Source: Terriglobales bacterium (GTDB taxonomy: Bacteria > Acidobacteriota > Terriglobia > Terriglobales > Acidobacteriaceae). Taken from it: a stretch of 64,000 nt of DNA. The notes beneath the pieces are model-generated. The model was not told the DNA's origin. It saw nothing but the letters and a program-made list of their open reading frames with translations, and did not search any database. Numbering within the stretch: the first letter of the stretch is position 1; each line of letters opens with the position of its first letter. This document shows, piece by piece, positions 52,313 through 59,877 of the stretch. The translations under genes were made by a program, and so were the position numbers. The DNA lies in the NCBI GenBank assembly GCA_035624455.1, contig DASPRM010000004.1, positions 1 through 64,000 on the forward strand, in the 5' to 3' direction.

Positions 52313-53170
52313 ATGGCGACCACTAGTACAACTGCACTCGTTCAAGACGTCACTGTCGCCCACAGTCCGGATTCCGATGATGCCTTCATGTTTTACGGAC
52401 TGGCGACAAACAAAGTCCGGGTTCCTGGCCTCAAGTTCAGCCATACCCTCTGTGATATCGAGACACTGAATCGCAAAGCGATGGATGGCGTATACGACGT
52501 TTCCGCCATTTCCTTCCACGCCTACCCCTATGTGCAGGAGAAGTATGCGCTATTGTCGAGTGGAGGCAGCGTAGGGGAAGGATATGGGCCCATGATCGTC
52601 GCCAACCGAAAATTTTCCGTCAACGAGATCAAGGAGATCAGGCTCGCGATTCCTGGCACGCTAACGACCGCGTATCTGGTGCTGCGATTATTCGCGCCCA
52701 GGGTGGAAACCGTTGTGGTGCCTTTCGATCAGATCATCCCACGTATTCTCGAAGGCCGATACGACGCTGGATTGATTATTCATGAAGGGCAGTTGACCTA
52801 TTCCAGGTCGGGTTTGCACCGCATCGTGGACCTGGGAAAATGGTGGCGCGATATGACAGGTTTCCCCTTGCCTCTGGGCGGAAATGTGATCCGGAGAGAC
52901 CTGCAGCCGGAAGTGATCAAAAGCGTCGCTCTGGCATTGAAGAACAGCATTCAATACGCATTGGATCATCGCGAAGAGGCCCTGGCCTATGCCATGCAGT
53001 TTGCCCGCGATCTCGATGCACAGTCAGCCGACAAGTTCGTGGGAATGTATGTTAACGAGCGCACGGTGGACTACGGAGCGGAAGGGCGGGAAGCGGTGCG
53101 ACGGCTTCTGGATATGGGCTATGAGGCGGGGATCATACCGCATCCGGCGAAAGTCGATTTCGTGAGCTAA
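52313..53170 (+). CDS. mqnD: 1,4-dihydroxy-6-naphthoate synthase MqnD
   Basis: Futalosine-pathway enzyme that converts cyclic dehypoxanthine futalosine to 1,4-dihydroxy-6-naphthoate; 285 aa. 'VTVAHSPDSDDAFMFYGLAT' near the N-terminus, 'DVSAISFHAYPYVQEKYALL', 'GEGYGPMIVANRKF' and 'DAGLIIHEGQLTYSRSGLHR' (with the conserved active-site His) are clear MqnD signatures. ATG 52313 follows GGGGAG; upstream in-frame sequence overlaps bioY. With mqnA and mqnC in the same 9-kb stretch, the organism very likely makes menaquinone by this route. Confidence 0.94.
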   Translation: MATTSTTALVQDVTVAHSPDSDDAFMFYGLATNKVRVPGLKFSHTLCDIETLNRKAMDGVYDVSAISFHAYPYVQEKYALLSSGGSVGEGYGPMIVANRKFSVNEIKEIRLAIPGTLTTAYLVLRLFAPRVETVVVPFDQIIPRILEGRYDAGLIIHEGQLTYSRSGLHRIVDLGKWWRDMTGFPLPLGGNVIRRDLQPEVIKSVALALKNSIQYALDHREEALAYAMQFARDLDAQSADKFVGMYVNERTVDYGAEGREAVRRLLDMGYEAGIIPHPAKVDFVS

Positions 53171-53238
53171 ACTTTCCTTCAGGAACCTCCGACTCAGTTT
53201 CAAACCAAACATAAGGCACTCTGTTTGATTTGTCGATA

Positions 53239-53949
53239 ATGGCTGCTTTGTCCAACAACGGCTCCCAAACTCTGCTGATCGATGCAGATGACACGCTTTG
53301 GGAAAACAACATCTATTTCGAGCGCGCTATTGCCAATTTCATTTCTTTTCTGGATCAGAAGCACTATTCGCCTGCTGAGGTGCGCGAGTTTCTCAACGAC
53401 GTAGAGCGCGGCAACATCCTGAAGCACGGATACGGCCTGCACAGTTTCGCTCACGCTCTGGTGGAAACCTTCGAACGGCTTTCGGTCGAGCCGATCACTC
53501 ACGAACTCCACCAGAAGATAGTTGGTTTCGCCCACTCGATTGCCGACCACCCCGTGGAGATCATCGAAGGCGTGCCCGAGACGCTGCTGTATCTTTCCGA
53601 GCGGCATCATCTCATTCTGGTCACCAAGGGCAACCTGACGGAGCAGTCCGGCAAGGTCGAACGCTCTGGTCTGAAAGAATATTTTGCCGCCATTGAAGTG
53701 GTGGCAGAAAAAGATGTCCCGGTCTATCGATCGATTGTCCAGAAGTATGGCTTATCGACCGAGGTCACCTGGATGGTGGGCAACTCTCCCAAATCCGATA
53801 TTAATCCGGCAATCGGCGCCAGTCTGAACGCGGTTTTTGTGCCCCACGATAACACCTGGGTACTGGAGGACGAAGACCTCTGCTCCGAACCCTCGAATCG
53901 CAAACTTCTCGTCTTGAAACGCTTTCCGGAGCTGCGCGCGTATTTCTGA
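53239..53949 (+). CDS. HAD-superfamily hydrolase
   Basis: Cytoplasmic phosphatase-like protein, 236 aa. HAD motif I is 'LLIDADDTLWENN' (nucleophile Asp), motif II Thr in 'ILVTKGN', motif III Lys in 'VVAEKDVPVY', motif IV 'MVGNSPKSDINPA'. The helical cap lies between motifs I and II (about residues 25-110), placing it with class I HAD phosphatases. The start is ATG 53239 or TTG 53230; neither has a strong ribosome-binding site. Substrate unknown. Confidence 0.85.
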   Translation: MAALSNNGSQTLLIDADDTLWENNIYFERAIANFISFLDQKHYSPAEVREFLNDVERGNILKHGYGLHSFAHALVETFERLSVEPITHELHQKIVGFAHSIADHPVEIIEGVPETLLYLSERHHLILVTKGNLTEQSGKVERSGLKEYFAAIEVVAEKDVPVYRSIVQKYGLSTEVTWMVGNSPKSDINPAIGASLNAVFVPHDNTWVLEDEDLCSEPSNRKLLVLKRFPELRAYF

Positions 53950-54298
53950 GCGCAGAGCGGGTATCAGAAGTTTTTATCCCCTCCATACAAACTTCGCATG
54001 TCGGCCCTTACGACTTCTTTATGCGATTCGGTCTACCTTTCGCTTACTTGAACATTTCAGATTGCCCGCACCAAAGAATGACTTCGTGAGGGGAAGATGT
54101 CCGACTGCTAATAGCTTTCTCAGTGCCTGGCATAAGAATTCGTTTCCCACGTAATTCCCTGATGTTTGCAACAAAACTTATGCGTGGAAGAAGCGCAGGG
54201 GGATTTCTGTACCTCCTCCAGAGAATAGGGTCAGCAGTCGTGGATTTCTGAACCGCAATACAAAGGAGCAAGTCTGGCTCCCCCGGAGGGTGCATCAC
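53950..54298. promoter_or_regulatory. Upstream region of the TonB-dependent receptor gene
   Basis: 349 bp without a gene, noticeably more AT-rich than its surroundings. It should hold the receptor promoter, and ends with the ribosome-binding site GGAGG at about 54283-54287. No operator or riboswitch was recognised. Confidence 0.4.
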
Positions 54299-57200
54299 GT
54301 GCTTAGACTTTCGTCGGCTGCAACTGTTCTGCTGGCCTGTGCCGTTGTTCTCTCCTCGGCGGCACATGCCCAGTCCACCTTCGGCTCGATCCTGGGCGTA
54401 GTAAAAGACCCCAGCGGGCTAGTCATCCCTGCGGCCAAGATCACGCTTCTTAGCCTGGAGGAGCAGTCCACGCATGATACCGCCTCTGAAATGGATGGCT
54501 CCTTTCAGTTCATGAACGTAAAACCTGGTCGCTACGAGATCACGGCCAATGCCCAGGGCTTCAACCAATTCAAGCTGGAATCGGTGCAACTCGAAGCTCG
54601 TCAGACTCTGCGTGTCGATCTCTCGATGAAAGTGCACAGCGGATCAGAAATCGTCGATGTCGGCAGCACCGCGCCCATGATCAACACCGAAAGCGCGACG
54701 CTCGCCGAGTCCAAGGACTTCATCCAAATCTCTCAGCTCCCGGTCAACTATCGTGGCGCAACCACCAGTTCCCTGGCAATGCTGGCCACGGTCCCAGGCA
54801 CACAGCAGGATGGCAACGGCAATGTCACCATTGGCGGCGGCCTGCCCTCGCAAGTCCAGTACTCGGTCGACGGCGCTTCCACGGTCAACATCCGACAGAA
54901 CGGGGCACTGGCGAATATGAACCCTTCGTCGGAGCTCATCAGCGAGTTCAAGGTCTCGCAGTTCAACAACAACGCGGAATTCGCTCAGCTCGGCGATGTC
55001 ACCATCGCCACCAAGAGCGGCGGCGATCACTTTCACGGCAGCGCTTTTGAGTACCTGCAAAACAGCGCTCTGGATGCCACCACTTATGGATTTCCCAGCA
55101 AGCCCCATAAGGCCTTCAACACCTTCGGCGGAAGCCTGGGAGGACCGCTGAGGATTCCCCACCTGACGGGCAAGACACCCCACACATTTTTCTTTGTCGC
55201 TTACGAAGGAAACCGTCGCCGCACAGTAACGCCGTTGTTCTTAAACGTGCCGAGTCTAGATATGCGGGCGGGCAATCTGAATGAGCTGACTGGCAGCTAC
55301 GGCCGGGTAGTTGATCCGCTTACTGGTCAGCCGTTCGCCAACAACACGATTCCCGCCAACCGCATTAGCGCCACCTCCGCATCGTTGTTGCAGAATTACC
55401 TGACGCAGCTACCTAATGCGACAGCGGCAGGCGCAAATTATCTGCAGCAGACTGCAACCCCCAGCAACACCGATGGCTACGACATCCGCGTAGATCACAC
55501 GCTGACTAACAAGCAGTCTCTCTACGTTCGCTGGAGCGCGAAAAACATTTCTACCACGATCGCCAACCCGCTTCTTCCCAGCGATCAAGACAGCGAAACC
55601 GATCGCAACTTGATCTTCTCTCACAACTACGCGATCACCAACACTCTGGTGAATGAAGCGCGTTTCGGACTATCGATGTTCCGGATGAGCGTGCAGTTTC
55701 CCATTCAGGGTGCGACCGCAGTGCAGGACTTGGGCCTGCTCGGGCTTGACCTCAGCGACCACCCCGATGCTTCGGCCTTTCCTACTTTCAATTTCAACGA
55801 CGGCACGGGTCTCACTCCCATTGGTCGCGACAAAGCGGGCGTAACCAAGTCGCAAACGATCCAATTCACCGACAACCTGAGTTGGGCACGCGGCAAGCAC
55901 AGCCTGAAGTTTGGGGCTGACATTCGTCGTGTCGCTTACGCCGATATCGAGAGCTTCGGCGGATCCGACGACTTCGGGGCGTTTACGTTTACCTCCGGCG
56001 CTCTGACGGGAAACAAGGCCTGCGGCGATCCCACCGCAACGGCTCCTTATCTCTGCGAGTCGGCATTTGCCGACTTCCTGCTCGGATTGCCGGCCAAGAC
56101 CTATGTGGCACAATCAGGGCCGGATGTGCTTGCCCACACCTGGCAGACCGGACTCTACGCGCAAGACGAATGGCGCATCCACCCTCGGTTGACCTTGAGC
56201 TTCGGCCTGCGCTGGCAAGCCTTGCCGCCTTTCGTCAGCCCGCTCAACAACCTCACCGCATTCGACAAGAGGAATGGAGGCGTAATTGTTCCTGATCACA
56301 ACGTGCCCGTGCAGGGATTCCTCGAGTCCATCAATGCTTGTGCTGGAGCGTACAACCCCTATGGTATCTCCAATCCCGCGCTTCCCTGCGGTCCGGTAGA
56401 ATCCGCCAGCTCGCAAGGACTGGGCTCTGGGGTCCGCGAGTTCTACAAAAAGAACTTTCAGCCGCGCATCGGATTCGCCTATCGCCCATTCGGCAACGAA
56501 AAAACTGTGATCCGTGGCGGCTTCGGGATTTTCACCATGACAAACCTGGGGCAGCTCTCGTTCAACACCACCAATATCAGCGTAGGTGTTGTGCGCACCA
56601 CCGCCAATGGTGTGGTCAGCGGCCTGCCGGCCTACCAGTTCCCCAACGTTCGCACACCCGACAATCCTCTGACGATAGCCGGAACGGGCGACTTCTATCA
56701 GAACACGCCCATCAACTATCGGGATCCGCAGTCAGCGCAATGGAATTTGACTGTGGAAAGAGAATTGATTCGCGACACCACCCTGCGTGTCAGCTATGTC
56801 GGCACCAACTCGTATCGCATGAGCCAGACCGTGGACTTGAATCAGGTCCCGCCCAGTGCAGTGTCGCCCAATCCCAATCTGCGGCCGTACCTCAACTGGG
56901 GACGCATTCTCTCCTCTGAGAATCAAGGCTCCGTCAACTACGAAGCCCTGCAGTCGGAAATCAACCATCGCAGCCGCGGTGGCCTGACGCTACAGGCGAG
57001 TCACGTGTGGGCCAAGAGCCTGGGCAATGTGGGCGGAGATGCTCCCACTGCCTTCTCTCCCGAAGTCATCTACGGAACCCCCGTAGCCAACCGATTCGAC
57101 CTGGCGGCCAATCGCGGTGACGTCGCGGCCGTTCGGCGTAATCGGGTGCTGGTCTCCGCGATCTACGAACTTCCGGTGGGCAATGGCCGGCACTTCCTCA

Positions 57201-57703
57201 ACCATATGAGTTCCGTGCCACAAGCCATTTTTGGTGGATGGTCGATCAGCACCGTCAGCATGTGGCAGACGGGACCATTTCTGACTCCGGTGACGAGCCC
57301 CAATTACGATCCTGGAAATCTCAACCTTGTTTATCGTGGCGCACTCCAGCGGCCGGATTGCGTAGCCAACGGTAACCTCTCGCAGCCTACCGTGAACGAA
57401 TACTTCAATATCAACGCGTTCAATCCTGTTCCTGCTGGAGCAACCGGCAACTGCCGCGTTGGAAGTCTGGTAGGCGCAGGCACGGTGGCAATTGCGGGCG
57501 GACTCTCCAAAACCTTCGCTATTGGGGAGAAGGCTCGAATCAAATTTGAGAGCACGTTCACCAATCTGCCCAATCATCTCAACTATGCAGCCCCTTCGAC
57601 CGATGTTTCTTCTCCCGCCACCTTCGGGAAGATCACCAGTGTTCAGACCGCCGAAAACGCCGGCAACCGCACAGGTCAGCTGGCGCTACGGGTCGAGTTC
57701 TGA
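54299..57703 (+). CDS. TonB-dependent receptor with N-terminal carboxypeptidase-regulatory domain (Oar-like)
   Basis: Large outer-membrane protein, 1134 aa, of the type abundant in acidobacteria. A signal peptide ('AATVLLACAVVLSSAAHAQ') is followed by a regulatory beta-sandwich (about residues 25-110, 'GSILGVVKDPSGLVIPAAKI', 'DGSFQFMNVKPGRYEITA'), a plug domain (about 120-240, 'LPSQVQYSVDGASTVN', 'IATKSGGDHFHGSAFEYLQ') and a beta-barrel to the C-terminal aromatic 'LALRVEF'. GTG 54299 is preferred because GGAGG lies nine bases upstream; the GTG at 54290 is too close. Ligand is unknown; glycans or oligomers are likely for the family. A terminator follows at 57741. Confidence 0.92.
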   Translation: MLRLSSAATVLLACAVVLSSAAHAQSTFGSILGVVKDPSGLVIPAAKITLLSLEEQSTHDTASEMDGSFQFMNVKPGRYEITANAQGFNQFKLESVQLEARQTLRVDLSMKVHSGSEIVDVGSTAPMINTESATLAESKDFIQISQLPVNYRGATTSSLAMLATVPGTQQDGNGNVTIGGGLPSQVQYSVDGASTVNIRQNGALANMNPSSELISEFKVSQFNNNAEFAQLGDVTIATKSGGDHFHGSAFEYLQNSALDATTYGFPSKPHKAFNTFGGSLGGPLRIPHLTGKTPHTFFFVAYEGNRRRTVTPLFLNVPSLDMRAGNLNELTGSYGRVVDPLTGQPFANNTIPANRISATSASLLQNYLTQLPNATAAGANYLQQTATPSNTDGYDIRVDHTLTNKQSLYVRWSAKNISTTIANPLLPSDQDSETDRNLIFSHNYAITNTLVNEARFGLSMFRMSVQFPIQGATAVQDLGLLGLDLSDHPDASAFPTFNFNDGTGLTPIGRDKAGVTKSQTIQFTDNLSWARGKHSLKFGADIRRVAYADIESFGGSDDFGAFTFTSGALTGNKACGDPTATAPYLCESAFADFLLGLPAKTYVAQSGPDVLAHTWQTGLYAQDEWRIHPRLTLSFGLRWQALPPFVSPLNNLTAFDKRNGGVIVPDHNVPVQGFLESINACAGAYNPYGISNPALPCGPVESASSQGLGSGVREFYKKNFQPRIGFAYRPFGNEKTVIRGGFGIFTMTNLGQLSFNTTNISVGVVRTTANGVVSGLPAYQFPNVRTPDNPLTIAGTGDFYQNTPINYRDPQSAQWNLTVERELIRDTTLRVSYVGTNSYRMSQTVDLNQVPPSAVSPNPNLRPYLNWGRILSSENQGSVNYEALQSEINHRSRGGLTLQASHVWAKSLGNVGGDAPTAFSPEVIYGTPVANRFDLAANRGDVAAVRRNRVLVSAIYELPVGNGRHFLNHMSSVPQAIFGGWSISTVSMWQTGPFLTPVTSPNYDPGNLNLVYRGALQRPDCVANGNLSQPTVNEYFNINAFNPVPAGATGNCRVGSLVGAGTVAIAGGLSKTFAIGEKARIKFESTFTNLPNHLNYAAPSTDVSSPATFGKITSVQTAENAGNRTGQLALRVEF

Positions 57704-57740
57704 AGATGCGGCAGGTCGGCTGAGAGGAACAGCACAATGA

Positions 57741-57770
57741 GGGCGCGGCTCTCGGGTCGCGCCCGCTTTT
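57741..57770 (+). terminator. Rho-independent terminator after the TonB-dependent receptor
   Basis: GGGCGCG (57741-57747) pairs with CGCGCCC (57758-57764), followed by GCTTTT. It lies 37 bp past the receptor stop. Confidence 0.75.
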
Positions 57771-58015
57771 AGCGCGCGGACCCCGTCATTTGCTCTACTT
57801 CGGAAGTATCTACAAGATCGCACGCGACATCAAGTCGACTTCCACATCGCAGCCGGACTCTCTGGAGCAGCACCCGACGTGTTCGTCGGAGCAGGCTATT
57901 CGTTTCTGTTTCGATTGGCAAAGTGAAGCAGGAGCCCTGCTTTATGGTTCTTTTATGAACCTTTTATTCAAACGTTATGCCCTCGGGTATCCAATCAAAG
58001 CGAGGGATGATTGGT
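57771..58015. other. Intergenic stretch before a small conserved-looking ORF
   Basis: 245 bp without a supported gene. A 5-bp hairpin GGTTC/GAACC at 57946-57961 followed by TTTTATT might be a weak terminator, but its short stem makes this doubtful. Confidence 0.35.
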
Positions 58016-58264
58016 ATGTCCATTAAAGAAGTCTCTGCCGAACAGCTCGCACAACTCTTTCATCATTACCACGAAGCGCTTGCCGCCGATTTTGGCTGCA
58101 ACCACCAGCCCAGTGCTGAGACCTGGGGCGAACTCTCCGCCAACGAGCAGCGCCGGATGGTTGCGGCGGCGCGCCTGGCATTACTGGAAATCAATACTCA
58201 TCAGGACCAACAAGAGCAACGGCGCTGGTTTGCGAAACCAGGCCAAGCCGAATGGGGTTGTTGA
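58016..58264 (+). CDS. Small acidic/helical hypothetical protein
   Basis: An 82-aa protein starting at ATG 58016 with GAGGG nine bases upstream. It is mostly helical and hydrophilic: 'SIKEVSAEQLAQLFHHYHEA' then 'SAETWGELSANEQRRMVAAA', ending 'FAKPGQAEWGC' with a Cys next to the C-terminus. It lies 48 bp upstream of a winged-helix regulator and may be co-expressed with it. I do not recognise the family. Confidence 0.6.
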   Translation: MSIKEVSAEQLAQLFHHYHEALAADFGCNHQPSAETWGELSANEQRRMVAAARLALLEINTHQDQQEQRRWFAKPGQAEWGC

Positions 58265-58312
58265 ACACAGTTGCATCGCCAACAACACAAAGTATTCAAA
58301 GAAGGAGGGCCC

Positions 58313-58687
58313 ATGGCTCATACCGCAAACGTAAGGCCATTTCCTCAACGCGCGAGTGACGACGAAGGAGGCCATCCGTCAACCGATGTTATCGATGTGG
58401 GTGACTTTCACATTGACCTCTCGGCGCGCACCGCCACCGTGCGAGGGCGAGAACTGCGGCTCACACCCGAAGAATTTGATCTGTTGATGTTTCTCACGTC
58501 GCATCCCAAAAAGCTGGTCACACCATCGACGCTGCTATCCACCAACTGGAATCGGAAGGGAGTGCAGCACGCGGAGTTCCTTCGCGTTCTACTGTCACTG
58601 CGGAGGAAATTAGAAGAGGATGGGCCTCAACATTACATCCGAACTGAGCCTTGGGTCTTATACCGCTTCGACCCCGTAGCCTCCTGA
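58313..58687 (+). CDS. Orphan OmpR/PhoB-type winged-helix DNA-binding protein
   Basis: Protein of 124 aa consisting of a flexible N-terminal 35 residues and one Trans_reg_C winged helix. 'DVGDFHIDLSARTATVRGRE', 'LRLTPEEFDLLMFLTSHPKK', 'LVTPSTLLSTNW' and 'HAEFLRVLLSLRRKLEED' match the effector domain of response regulators, ending in the usual wing 'YIRTEPWVLYRF'. There is no receiver domain and no adjacent sensor kinase. AAGGAGG lies just before ATG 58313. It could be a constitutive or partner-dependent regulator; its target is unknown. Confidence 0.85.
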   Translation: MAHTANVRPFPQRASDDEGGHPSTDVIDVGDFHIDLSARTATVRGRELRLTPEEFDLLMFLTSHPKKLVTPSTLLSTNWNRKGVQHAEFLRVLLSLRRKLEEDGPQHYIRTEPWVLYRFDPVAS

Positions 58688-58820
58688 GCAAATGGGTACG
58701 GGGCGCGAATGGTCATCGCCGCTTGATACTCGGGTCTTCGCATTGGGCGCTGCCTCCCATTCGGGGCTGTTGAGGAAGCAGTTGTCATAAAGCCAACCGG
58801 TTTGCGACGGCTCCAGTCCA

Positions 58821-59195
58821 TCAATTCTTTCGCGCGATCCCCACGATCTCAAAGCGTCCCTGCCGGAGCAGTGGGCCCGACCCAATGAAGGCTCGTGCGG
58901 GCAGAGGTCCCTGGAAATACTCGCGGTATCTTTTGTTGAAATGCTCGAATAGTCCGAGGTTGCAGCAGAATATCTGCACCAGCACCAGGTCATTCAAGGT
59001 CATCCCCGCTTCCGCCAGGACGGCCCGCAGGTGCTCGAACAGCAGCGTGATCTCGTGATCCACATCCATGGGCGCAATGCCCAGGGCGGGATCGATTCCG
59101 ATACATCCTGATAGATAGAGCGTGTCGTCGACCAGTACGGCATCACTAAACGGTAAACTCTCCGGATGATGAAGCAGGTTGATGTGCGTGCGCAT
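58821..59195 (-). CDS. RidA/YjgF-family protein
   Basis: Small trimeric enzyme-like protein, 124 aa. The RidA fold is seen in 'LPFSDAVLVDDTLYLSGCIG', 'LFEHLRAVLAEAGMTLNDLV' and 'FNKRYREYFQGPLPARAF', with the conserved substrate-binding Arg in 'PARAF'. Many family members hydrolyse reactive enamines or imines made by PLP enzymes; others have different roles. It is divergent from the CYTH gene by 57 bp. Confidence 0.88.
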   Translation of the reverse strand: MRTHINLLHHPESLPFSDAVLVDDTLYLSGCIGIDPALGIAPMDVDHEITLLFEHLRAVLAEAGMTLNDLVLVQIFCCNLGLFEHFNKRYREYFQGPLPARAFIGSGPLLRQGRFEIVGIARKN

Positions 59196-59252
59196 GCAGT
59201 CTATCTACTCCTGAATTGTTTAAACCTTGGGCCTGAGAGGAACAGCCCTGCG

Positions 59253-59846
59253 ATGCCGCAGATAACTTATACTTCTTTGGTGGCTGAGCACAAAGAAGTC
59301 GAAATCAAGTTTCGGATTCCCGATCTGACGAAGCTTGAAGCGCGACTGTTTGAGCTCAACTTCCACCAGCAGACGCCACCCAGCCATGAGATGAACATAC
59401 TCTACGATCGCGGAGGTGAACTACGCCGCGGTGGTTCTTTGCTTCGGCTGCGCAAGTACGGCGACACCTGGCTGCTGACGTACAAGGGACGCTCGGACGA
59501 GAACGGCAGCCACAAAACCCGCATCGAGATTGAGACCGAAGTGGCTGATGGCGAGCGGATGAATGCCATGCTGCTGGCTCTAGGCTATGCTCCCAGCTTC
59601 CGCTACGAAAAGTTCCGCAGCGAATGGACTGACGGTGAAGGAAAGGTCGTGCTGGACCAAACTCCCATCGGCAACTTCGGCGAAATCGAAGGTTCTCCTG
59701 ATTGGATCGACCGCATTGCCTCTGAGCTTCACATCCCTCGTGAGCACTACATCACCAAGAGTTACGCAGAGCTGTTTTTTGAATGGCAGAAACAGACTCA
59801 CAACGAAGCCGAAGAAATGACCTTTGCGGCGATACCGCGACTCTAG
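59253..59846 (+). CDS. CYTH-domain protein (class IV adenylate cyclase / thiamine-triphosphatase type)
   Basis: Protein of 197 aa with a CYTH tunnel fold. The signature ExExK appears as 'KEVEIKFRI' near residue 16. Other triphosphate-tunnel residues lie in 'GGSLLRLRKYGDTWLLTYKG' (Arg and Lys alternate) and in 'RIEIETEV' and 'RSEWTDGEGKVVLDQTPIG'. Such proteins bind an inorganic or organic triphosphate; members make cAMP, hydrolyse thiamine triphosphate or cut tripolyphosphate. Similarity in length and the 'GNFGEIEG' strand suits CyaB-like proteins, but activity cannot be decided. ATG 59253 is probable. Confidence 0.88.
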   Translation: MPQITYTSLVAEHKEVEIKFRIPDLTKLEARLFELNFHQQTPPSHEMNILYDRGGELRRGGSLLRLRKYGDTWLLTYKGRSDENGSHKTRIEIETEVADGERMNAMLLALGYAPSFRYEKFRSEWTDGEGKVVLDQTPIGNFGEIEGSPDWIDRIASELHIPREHYITKSYAELFFEWQKQTHNEAEEMTFAAIPRL

Positions 59847-59877
59847 AGTGTGAATGAGAACCTGACGTTTGGAATGG

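Noticed and set aside
57790-58026. 78-codon frame after the receptor terminator
   Set aside because: No ribosome-binding site and no family resemblance; it overlaps the better supported ORF at 58016.
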